From assembly GCA_948146395.1 (NCBI GenBank), contig OX411551.1, positions 47,758,854 to 47,822,853 of the forward strand: DNA of 64,000 bases, in the 5' to 3' direction. Under the pieces are notes generated by a model. That model was not told the origin of the DNA, searched no databases, and saw only the letters and a program-made list of their open reading frames with translations. Position numbers and translations under genes: made by a program. Of this stretch, positions 45,122 to 54,546 are shown piece by piece (within the stretch, counting starts at the first letter, position 1; each line of letters begins with the position of its first letter). This stretch comes from Fragum whitleyi (Eukaryota > Mollusca > Bivalvia > Cardiida > Cardiidae).

Positions 45122-45365
45122 GCCGCTGTCATAGCGCAGTTGATAGCGCGTCGGACTGTCAATCTAGAGGTCCTTGATTCGATCCACGACGGCGGCACTC
45201 GTTCTTTCCGACTGTTTGTCTCCCACCAAAGGGTGGATAATCGTAGACCTATGTGGAAAAACAGCTGAAGGCTAGGAAAGGTTGATATGGTAGTGATGGT
45301 GTGAGAAATGCCGGGAATCCATTGTTGTCCACCGATATATAACTGCAATATTGTTGACAAACACA
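45122..45365 (+). repeat. Full-length-head tRNA SINE (GCCGCCG family)
   Basis: The head 45122-45198 has acceptor GCCGCTG/CGGCGGC, A box TAGCGCAGTTGA, GTC in the anticodon position (GGACTGTCAATC, aspartate-like) and B box TTGATTCGATCC. The body matches 27818, and the copy ends ATATAACTGCAATATTGTTG. Copies at 27818, 29430 and 525 make this the most abundant SINE in the window. Confidence 0.82.
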
Positions 45366-45781
45366 CACAAATCCATCTATGAAGTTTCGGGTTGATGGCT
45401 GGTATACCTACAGATTTGATCCGGACAAAATTGAAGTCTATAAATCACAAAGAGCAATTACTCCAAATTAAGGAAGCCCGAGTTATTATTCTTCTATACT
45501 GCCCCTCTAGTTAAAGAGATCGATCCACCTATAAAGTTTCGGGTTGACAGCTGGTATATTCTTACAGAGATGTGCTCTGGGCAAATTTTAAGTCTGTAAA
45601 TCACAAAGGGCAATTACTTATCTTTCAACAATTTGGCTGCTTGTTAAATTATCATAATGTGACTATTTCCCAACTAATGGAAAAAAAACAAATAAAAAAA
45701 ATCTAGAACGAATCCATATAAATCATTTTTCTCGATTTCTACTCTTTTTAGTAAATTACGTACGCTAGCTGAAACAGTATA
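45366..45781. repeat. Duplicated segment downstream of receptor gene 5
   Basis: ATCTATGAAGTTTCGGGTTG ... CTGGTATACCTACAGA ... AAATCACAAAGAGCAATTAC at about 45373-45462 is repeated as ACCTATAAAGTTTCGGGTTG ... AAATCACAAAGGGCAATTAC at about 45528-45617. No gene. Confidence 0.65.
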
Positions 45782-45787
45782 TTTATT
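45782..45787 (-). promoter_or_regulatory. Polyadenylation signal of receptor gene 5
   Basis: AATAAA on the minus strand begins 9 nt beyond the stop codon, almost the same spacing as in receptor gene 2. Confidence 0.55.
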
Positions 45788-45796
45788 TAATTGATT

Positions 45797-47098
45797 TTAA
45801 TTTCCACTGACATAAATTAAGAATACTCCGAAGCTAAGTACTGTTAGAATGGTAAAGGCAAACAGAGAAAGATTATCAACAAGATTGCTAATGTCTCTCC
45901 AAGTAACAACTATTCCAATTCCGTTTTTGTCCTGTGTGGAATTCTTAAGGTGTGTGTTTGCATGGTCACAAATGTTTGTTTTAGACATTTCTATTTTGTT
46001 ATCGACAATTTCCAAACCGTCGTCGTTTGTCAAGGTCAACATGTTTGAGCCTTTTGGGTGAACTCGCCCTGTAGTTTTGTTAGTGGTACATTTTAGTGGT
46101 CGGTATAAAATGATATGCAGTGTTTTAAGCCAGCCTCGGACGAGGATGTCATTGTCCTTGTGGTAAAGTCTAAGATTTAAAACCGTGACAAATGTTATAA
46201 GTGAACTTGTGATCATATCAAACATCAATTTATAGGATATAATAGGCAATGGCTCAGAACTTCTCGGTAATGTATCACTTATGATAGTCATAAACACAGC
46301 GATTGATAGTAAAACTGTGATGCAATATGAAACACGTTCCCCGGATTCTGGAACCAGTAAAAACACCAAAACGTTAATCAAACTTAAAAATAAGATTGGC
46401 ATTAATATGTTTACCACAATAAACTCTGGTTTTCGTCTTAAGTTAAACGTTACTTCCAGCTGTGACCAATCATTGACAGACGCCACTTTCACACTGGTAT
46501 TCTCCAATACCCAGGCCACGTTTCCAGAAAATAGCGACGTGTCTACATGGTCACTATCTATAAGCAATTGCACTTCACTGACGTCATATCCCCACACATT
46601 AAAGTCCGAAGTACAAGTTTGCTTGTCAAATGGAAAATTAGTTACATCGACGGAACAAGTCGATTTCATTAAACCACCTGGCGTCCATGTAGCTAGACCG
46701 GTGTGCTCGTAATCAACCATTTGCCAGTTTCTCCCGAACGACTCCACTTCCTCGGTCGGCGTAGTAAGTACAAGATCGGGGACCCAAACATGTTTGTAAG
46801 AGATTTTAGTCCTGTCCACACCGCCATAAGCCACGGGGTCCCAAGCCATACCAGCATCATGCCATATAATATTAAATGCTCCTGTATAGGCAAATACCTC
46901 TCGCACTTCGTCGAATTCTTGTATTGACTTGAGATATGTACAAACACGTACTTGGGTCACAGAGTCGTGCTCATGTACGGGGCGCACGTTTTTATTATAG
47001 TTACTGAGAAGGTTATTTACTAATGTCGTTGAGTCGTTAAGTGTTCCACTCTCAACAAATGTTAATGAGGACACAATAATTAACACGTAAATATACAT
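45797..47098 (-). CDS. nAChR-like Cys-loop channel subunit (receptor gene 5)
   Basis: A single frame of 433 codons. The signal peptide covers about residues 1-17, followed by GTLNDS. The Cys-loop is C148-C162 (CSVDVTNFPFDKQTC; it has the canonical FPF where the other copies have YPF), followed by WGYD. TM1 is about 227-250, TM2 about 255-275 (GERVSYCITVLLSIAVF, with Glu -1', Leu 9', Asp 20'), TM3 about 288-310 and TM4 about 410-430. Loop C has no Cys-Cys pair. There is an extra ectodomain cysteine at residue 53 (VRVCTYLKS) not seen in the other copies. The loop motif VHPKGSNMLTLT is a diverged version of that in genes 1, 3 and 4. It is the most diverged of the minus-strand group, and intronless like the rest. 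Confidence 0.93.
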   Translation of the reverse strand: MYIYVLIIVSSLTFVESGTLNDSTTLVNNLLSNYNKNVRPVHEHDSVTQVRVCTYLKSIQEFDEVREVFAYTGAFNIIWHDAGMAWDPVAYGGVDRTKISYKHVWVPDLVLTTPTEEVESFGRNWQMVDYEHTGLATWTPGGLMKSTCSVDVTNFPFDKQTCTSDFNVWGYDVSEVQLLIDSDHVDTSLFSGNVAWVLENTSVKVASVNDWSQLEVTFNLRRKPEFIVVNILMPILFLSLINVLVFLLVPESGERVSYCITVLLSIAVFMTIISDTLPRSSEPLPIISYKLMFDMITSSLITFVTVLNLRLYHKDNDILVRGWLKTLHIILYRPLKCTTNKTTGRVHPKGSNMLTLTNDDGLEIVDNKIEMSKTNICDHANTHLKNSTQDKNGIGIVVTWRDISNLVDNLSLFAFTILTVLSFGVFLIYVSGN

Positions 47099-49190
47099 TG
47101 TTTGTTTCCAATATTTCTTTTTGTTAAGATTTTGTTTTAAATTTTATCTATCAGTTGTGTTACTCTATACTTTTTCGTCAAATAACAACAACAAAAAAAA
47201 ATAATTGAAACATTTAATCCCCTGTGAAAATAATCCAGTATTTAAGGCTTCTTGTGTTTATGTCACCGCAATTAATAATTTCATAAATTAGCCAAATGTA
47301 AACTTTTAAAAAAAACACTTCCGTGTTGCTTAATTAAGAATAACTATCCCTTAGATTTGAAACTCGATTCTTCTTTTAAAAGAACATTATTTGCAAAGAA
47401 GAATGTCAAATGGTGTGTAACACAATAATGAGCAAATAAAACTAGATCCCTTTAATGTTCTTCCTTATTCCATTTTAATAAAGGAATTGTCATTAATCAA
47501 GGAATTATCATAATTATCCCTTTAAACTCACGTTTAAGTAAGTTTAAAAGAGTGTGAGTCTACAAAACTCATTCAAAACTTGAAATGCGGTTAGATGTCA
47601 CACCGAATGTTGTCTTTTCTTATATATTCTCCAAACCATCTGTTTAAAGCACCAGATGGAATAAGAACCTTGTATAGTAGATCGATAGTCGAAAGAAAGA
47701 GATTAAAGAAGGATATTAAATCAAATTTATTCAGTTCAGAAACACATTTAAATTGAATATATTAATGGTATGTTTTATTTAGGATAATAACCGTATATCG
47801 TCCTGTATTACTCTTCATTTTCCCTTTTTAAGGTAGTGGACCATTAAAAGTGACGAACATTTCGGAACATTTGATCTTTCACAATGTTATTGAATTTCCA
47901 AATGAAATCATTAGAAAACCTCGGTTAACACTGTTAAAGTTCATGACTTCTGAAACGTCATGGAACTATTACGAGTCGACTAACTTAAAAATTCAATATA
48001 AAGCCCAATGACATTGTGGAATGATTTGTATAATCGGTAAACTTCTTAAATTAAACAAGGATAACAAAAAATCAACAAAAAGATGAATCAGATTTAACAT
48101 GACCCAAACATTATTTTGAGACCAGGCAATTTGCAGAAAAGTAGTGAAAAGAGCAAAAAATAAGAAGATAAATAATGGCTTTCCTCCGAAGTCTCTTGGC
48201 TTATGGTGGAAAAAAGATATTTTATTAGATAAACTAAGATTCGGCTAAATCCATTAAATAATGATTTATTTGTTTACAATAAAAACAGGTTATTTTTAAC
48301 AAAATGAAATATCATTTCCAAGTACCTATTCGTGAAAAAGGAGCACCTTTGTTTTATTTGTTTTTATAATAAAAACTATATTATTTGATGTAACAAGACC
48401 AAACCCGAGACACAGGAGGTTGAAGTTTTTGTTTCCAGGATATCTCTACACTTACAGAAGACATGTATCGAGCGCTATGTGCAATTTTTAAAATTAGCCC
48501 AACGTCTAGATTCCTAGATTTATAACGTAATACGTTGGCCTTGTCAAATATTGTTCCTTTCATTTCATCATTCTCATCTTTAATGTGTTTAGATGCAACA
48601 AACCATGTTAATGCACGTACGACATTTTGGCACTTAGACGCTCGCATCATCATCCCGGATTGGTAACGTCATTATTTTTTGCTATCAAATAAGACTTCAC
48701 CATTACGTCATTATCAGGGAAATACTAACTGTCGTCTGATTTCAAAATTGTGCATAAAGCAGTGCATATATAATTGCATCATCACGCCATAAAATGAGTA
48801 ACCTTTGAAACCACGTCAATATAAAAATCTTAATAGTGGGTTGACAACCTACGTCATTAAGAAGGGCTGTTGAAAAGCGCCATTTTGATCGAGATATGTT
48901 ACAAAATTTCTAAACACACCGAATGTCGTACAAAAAAAAAAACGCCGTAACAATTGTTTCGTCTTGTAATGGAAGTTATTTTTCTAAAATATGGCCTGCA
49001 TCAAAGTTGGAGCTCTTAACACTTCGACACAATTTTTATATAACGGCCATTCTAACTTTTGCATCTCTTTTCCACCCGTTGGGTTATCCGCTTCAAAAAA
49101 TGTGTCGATGTAACTGAAAAAGTAATGGAAAAATTACGTTCAAACACAGTTTATGCTTACACAGGAAGGTTTCAGGTTCCAGATGGACCA
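47099..49190. other. 5' flank of receptor gene 5 and non-coding DNA
   Basis: No gene. About 47912-47972 (AAAACCTCGGTTAACACTGT ... CATGGAACTATTA) is a copy of half of the palindromic repeat at 264-393. The frame at 48381-48653 (-) has no protein features. Confidence 0.4.
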
Positions 49191-49445
49191 GGGGCCCGTT
49201 TAACTAAAATTCTTGCGAAAAAAAAAAATGAATCGTAAGTCAAAAGCACAAATCGTACCCGATGTTTTCATTCATTGTAAGATTCTGCCTTGCAATATCT
49301 CATTTGAATCGTCCTTTGAAGACGATTCCAATGAGATGATGCATTGCAGAATTCTATAATTAGCTAATTAGTTACTACTGTAGAAACAACTTTAATTTTT
49401 GACTTCTGCAAAAAATTATCGTAAGATGTTTAGTAAAACAGGCCC
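49191..49445. mobile_element. MITE A, best-preserved uninterrupted copy
   Basis: Ends GGGGCCCGTTTAACTAAAAT and CGTAAGATGTTTAGTAAAAC then AGGCCC are inverted copies. The middle holds the palindrome AATCGTCCTTTGAAGACGATT. Other copies are at 6126 and 14360 and around 54345/56798. CCAGG on the left and CTAGG on the right flank it. Confidence 0.8.
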
Positions 49446-49544
49446 TAGGTCTTTCGAATTTATATAAAACGATATTTGATTACGAGCTGAAAAACATTGC
49501 ATTGAAATTAAAAATATGGTAGCGAAATAATGTGACTGATGACG

Positions 49545-49992
49545 TACAGTGTACGTAAGTAACATCGATGAATTGACCGTGATTTCGATCAAAACCATTC
49601 CAAATCGCTCACTCAGCGCTCCAATAATTCTTTTCAAGCACTCATTCAAATCGATCAAAAACGCTCAGAAATCATTAGAAAACATCTCGAAATCGTTCAT
49701 GACGATCAACATTCAATTCAAATCGATCAAAATATTCTACGATTCTATTGGATGGTGTGGATTTCAAAGGGCAAGATGGGTCCATGAAAACACACAAACA
49801 GAAAAGTACGTAAATTTCATTAAAGGGAAATAATAAATATCGCTAATTTTGTTTATCCTGAACAAAATTAGCTATATTGGATTACCTCCCTTTAATTTCA
49901 CTCAGAACTCGCTCCACACACTCATTCATTCTCGTTTCAAAATCATTCTAAAATCATTCATCTTGTAAATTTCACGACGTTCTTAACTGTAT
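49545..49992 (+). mobile_element. Central-hairpin MITE family, copy 5 (reference copy)
   Basis: Ends are TACAGTGTACGTAAGTAACA and TTCACGACGTTCTTAACTGT then A. The arm ATTCCAAATCGCTCACTCAG is followed by one copy of the unit ACACACAAACAGAAAAGTAC (the 66 bp unit in reverse). The hairpin AAATATCGCTAATTTTGTTT / CAAAATTAGCTATATTGGAT lies at about 49835-49885, then ACTCGCTCCACACACTCATT. Confidence 0.85.
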
Positions 49993-50071
49993 GCTAACGT
50001 AGGTTGTCATCCTTTGTTCGAACCAAATTACATCTTTATTTTTCCTTTGAATACACAGGTTCATGTATATA

Positions 50072-51077
50072 CGAGGGTGGATAAAAAAATACGTGGACTT
50101 TTACTATAACTTTGGAATTTCCCGACGGAAATAAATGAAATTTTGTATAAATCTCAAACCATATAATGTTGACATAATACTTAATTTACAAGAATCTGCT
50201 ATGACTATGATGTAAAAAAACTAGCATTTGATATTCCTTGGTAGGTGCCACCGGCGCAACCCATTTTGTAACGTTACTTCCTAGCGTTACAACCCGTAAT
50301 GGTCCCCTAAATTTGGACCAAACCCCTCCAAACATCGCCTATTTACGTGTTGACATAATCTGTTTGGACGTTTAAAATTTAAGAATAATCCATTCGTTAT
50401 TTTAAAATTCAAAGTCAGTAAACTAAGGGCACGCGTCAATTTTTGAACTTCGAAATGACGGCACCGGCGCAGCCATAGGCAACCGGGATATTATAAAGTT
50501 GTACTGGACCTATGGAAAACCTAATCGAGAGGTTAAAATATTAAAATACGCTAAGCGGTCTTCTTATGTAAGCAAATACCTTCTCTTTGAATGGTTTAAA
50601 AGGTTTGTTTTAGAATGGAGAGCGTTTCTGAAGGATGACACTGGGAGAATGGAAAACGTCTCCTCGACGATTGCTCTGTAATTGTCACAGATCAACATCA
50701 GTTCAGTATCCTAAAGACACAATACACATTTAAGTTCATAATTCTGGACCAGAATGGTAAGAAAATGGTACTTATCAAATCGATAGGCGATTCAGAAATT
50801 GTGTTTATTGTTGAGTTCGGTATTTTGAAAATTCATGACTTTCTACAGAAGTTATCAATACAGTAGCGTCATATTGACGTCGTTACCGTGCGCCGGTCCT
50901 AAATGACTACATGTTTTAGAATGGTTGCTACAGGTGACGAACTAGTTTGATTTCACCCAAATTTTCACGACTCAAAGAAAAATGCCGTAATTTAATAACA
51001 GTGTAGTTTTCTTTTCAAAGTCTGTGAAATCAAATTATTTTGTAACGCAAGTCTACGTAATTATTGATTCACCCTCG
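50072..51077 (+). mobile_element. Decayed mariner element (about 1.0 kb)
   Basis: TA lies on both sides (50070-50071 and 51078-51079). The left end CGAGGGTGGATAAAAAAATA and the inverted right end CGAGGGTGAATCAATAATTA match over roughly 37 bp, continuing through CGTGGACTT / CGTAGACTT. Full mariners are about 1.3 kb, so some internal sequence is missing. A transposase fragment is at 50499-50681. Confidence 0.8.
50499..50681 (+). pseudogene. Mariner transposase N-terminal remnant
   Basis: An open stretch of 60 codons. FEWFKRFVLEWRAFLKDDTG aligns with the FEWHKRFKEGRE..DDPR region that ends the helix-turn-helix part of mariner transposases. The frame closes before any catalytic D,D34D region, and no catalytic block was found downstream, so the element cannot make a working enzyme. 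Confidence 0.7.
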
Positions 51078-51079
51078 TA

Positions 51080-51824
51080 TTTAGAGCCTTCGATCCATTT
51101 TTAGTAGATTTTTGAAATGTTTGTAATGATATCGCTTTACATGAAGTTTTAAAACGACATTAATTCATTATGTATGTTTTATACATGAACACAAAATAGA
51201 GTTACCAAGAGATATATAGAGAATAATATATTAGTGTCTTAAGACATCAATATTATCTAGTCGAGGTTGGGAGAATTTATCGGGACGAGGCTTTTCCGAG
51301 TCATGATAATTTCTTGCAGCCGAGACCAGAAAACATTGATGTTTAAAAACACTCACATATTATTCTATTTAGCATGCATTATTTTAAGCGCTGAACTTAA
51401 ATAAACCCTTCAAATCAAAGAAATTCAGGTGAAAGTGTACGCCAAGTATTTCAAAAGATAGACTGTTTGATGTCAATTTATGTTATAAGACAGGTTATAT
51501 CAGATCAGTACAGTCTTCACTGCATTATAGAAACACAAAACAAAATGCCCTTTGTCATCGATAATGATCTGATGTGATTGGAAAGACAAAAGTACAAAAC
51601 GTCGCCATAGTTTCTGATTTATCAAAAATAAAAACAATTGGACGATACAGAGGAATAAAATAGAAAGTTAGTTTTCCTGGTGCATAATCTTTTAATCCAA
51701 TGGACCAGCTCCACCATACCACACAGAATTCCATTTATTTCATTTTCAAAACTTTAAAGACAATTTAACTTGCCGTTGTCAGCAAGCAGATGTCCAGACT
51801 CCAAAATATGTATATTACAAATTT
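51080..51824. other. Spacer
   Basis: A long imperfect inverted repeat (AAGACATCAATATTATCTAG ... ACATTGATGT) lies at about 51240-51345. No gene. Confidence 0.35.
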
Positions 51825-53307
51825 AACAAGAGGACCCTGAGGGCCCTAAATCGCTCACCTGATATTTCAAGTAAATTATCATTAAGACACCATTTCCTAT
51901 GATATGGCATGAACCTTCCCATTTTCAACAGAGTTCATTCTTGTGACCTGGCAAACATTTTGATCAAAGTTTCATGAGGATTGGACTATATTTGTGGCGT
52001 TTGGAGCTCTTACGAGAAAATTGACAATAAGGCCCCTTTTCCCGTGATATGGCACATATACTTCCCATTTTCAATTGAGTTCATTCTCATGACCTAACAA
52101 ACATTCTGGCAAAGTTTCATGATGATTGGACCATATTTGCGGCTTCTAGAGAGTAAACAAGAAATTTGTCATTAAGACGCCTTTTCCTGTGATATGGCAC
52201 GGATTCTTTCCAATTGAACAATTTTCATAAGGGACCACCCAAGGAATATTTCTGCCAAGTTTGGTTGATTTTGACCCATAAGTTTAGGAGGAGATGTCGT
52301 TTAAAGATATAGTTGACAAAATTGTCATTGAGGCGCCCTTTTCTGTGAAATGGCACGGATCCATCCCATTTTCAATAGACTTCATCCTTATGACCTAACA
52401 AACATTCTGACCAAGTTTCATGAAGATTGGACCATATTTGTGGCTTCTAAATGAAAACAAGAAATTTGTCATTTAGGCCCCTTTTCCCGTGATATGGCAC
52501 AGATTCTTTCCATTTGAGCAATTTTCATAAGGGACCACCCAAGGAATATTTCTGCCAAGTTTGGTTGATTTTGACCCATAAGTTTAGGAGGAGATGTCGT
52601 TTAAAGATATTGTTGACAAAATTGTCATTAAGGCGCCTCTTTCTGTGAAATGGCACGGATCCTTCCCATTTTCAATAGACTTCATCCTCATGACCTAACA
52701 CACATTCTGACCAAGTTTCATGAAGATTGGACCATATTTGTGGCTTCTAGAGTGAAAACAAGAAATTTGTCATTAAGGCCCCTTTTCCCGTGATATGGCA
52801 CAGATTCTTTCCATTTGAGCAATTTTCATAAGGGACCACCCAAGGAATATTTCTGCCAAGTTTGGTTGATTTTGACCCATAAGTTTAGGAGGAATTGTTG
52901 ATTAAAGATATTGTTGACAAAATTGTCATTGAGGCGCCTTTTTCTGTGAAATGGCACGGATCCTTCCCATTTTCAATAGACTTCATCCTCATGACCTAAC
53001 AAACATTCTGACCAAGTTTCATGCAGATTGGACCATATTTGTGGCTTCTAGAGTGAAAACAAGAAATTTGTCATTAAGGCCCCTTTTCCCGTGATATGGC
53101 ACGGATCCTTTCCATTTGAGCAATTTTCATAAGGGACCACCCAAGGAATATTTCTGCCAAGTTTGGTTGATTTTGACCCATAAGTTTAGGAGGAGATGTC
53201 GTTTAAAGAAAAAGTTGACGCCGTGACGGACAGACGGACAGACGGACGCCGGACAACGATCGATCACAATAGCTCCCTTGAGCACTTCGTACTCAGGTGA
53301 GCTAAAA
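51825..53307 (+). mobile_element. GGAC-type repeat element with ~300 bp internal units
   Basis: It starts AACAAGAGGACCCTGAGGGC then CCTAAATCGCTCACCTGAT and ends GACAGACGGACGCCGGACAA, TTGAGCACTTCGTACTCAGG, TGAGCTAAAA. The ends form an inverted CTCACCTGA / TCAGGTGAG. GGGACCACCCAAGGAATATT recurs at 52231, 52531, 52832 and 53133, so four near-identical units of 300-301 bp. No coding frame. Confidence 0.85.
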
Positions 53308-54344
53308 AACCTACTTTAATTCATCAGGTAGTAAGTTGACCTGTTGAAAAAATGTCATATACTGTATTTTGGTACGTTTATTGTACTGTTGGTGTTTATT
53401 TTAAAATAGCTGAAATTGCTACTTGCAAAGACACCCTGCCACACGGTTCATTTATTTCTGTAATTAACACATGGATAGGGCAATGTCGTTTGAGCGTATG
53501 CATAGATTCTCTGATGAAATAGCAGTAAATATGATTAATTGGTATTTAGAATTCATAAATTGTGAACACAGCTGGGATCATTTCGTTTGAAATAATCCGA
53601 AGTCTTTATGGCGGAATATTTCTGCAATAAGGTACGAGATTGCAGTATCATAATAAGTTAAACAATGTCATGATGAAAAACAAGAGTCCCAAGCGAGCCT
53701 GTATCACACCACCGGTTTTAACATCTCCAGATATGAAAAAGAGATATTCAAAATAGACAAAAACAACCTCGGTACATAGTCACCCAAGGAACATTCTATA
53801 TTGAAATTGGCCCAATTATTTTTTATGTATAATATTCATGGACATACCGCTTTTAATTGGCAAATGAACTTTGATATGTCTTATCCTCCGATACCATTGG
53901 ACCGATTTCAACAAAATTTGGCAGAAATATTTCTTTGGTGACCCTCTTCCAAAGCAAGAAAGTCCGATTGACCTCCAAACATGGGCGTGGTAGGGCTGGA
54001 ACTTTTTTTACGTTAAAATCTTCTCCTCCAAAACTATTTGGTCGATATTAATGAATCTTCCTTTTTGATCATGTACGTGAGATATTACATGTACTAGTCG
54101 CCTGAACTTGTGCATATTGTCATGTTTTTTTTTGTAATATATATGGCTGTATCATGGGAAGATAGACTCTTTGTATAATCTTGTGAACGCAACTAATCCT
54201 ATTACTGGTCGGATTCGAATAATTAAACATTTAACAGAATATTCCCAGTCAGCTGATCTTAGTAGGCAGGTTTTGTGATGTTTTCCGCGTCATAGAGAAG
54301 GGGATTCAATCAATTCACAAACCTTGTTTATGCAATTTTCCAGG
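53308..54344. other. Spacer with a fragment of the GGAC-type family
   Basis: AACAAGAGTCCCAAGCGAGC then CTGTATCACACCACCGG at 53679 is a left-end relative of 15031. About 53890-54060 is antisense to the 18074 units (AACATGGGCGTGGTAGGGCT). No gene. Confidence 0.5.
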
Positions 54345-54546
54345 GGCCTGTTTCACTAAACTTCGTACACGAAAATTAATCGTAAGTCAAAATCACAACT
54401 CGTACCCGGTGTTTTCATACACTGTTAGATTCATCCTTGCAATATCTCATCGGAATCGTCTTTAGAAGACGATTCCAATGAGATTATGCATGGCAGAATT
54501 CGATATTTAGTTACTACTGTAGAACCATCTTTTATTTTTTACTATA

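Noticed and set aside
46281..46712. 143-codon frame on the plus strand
   Set aside because: It lies wholly antisense to receptor gene 5. Similar antisense frames occur over the other receptor genes and reflect their codon use.
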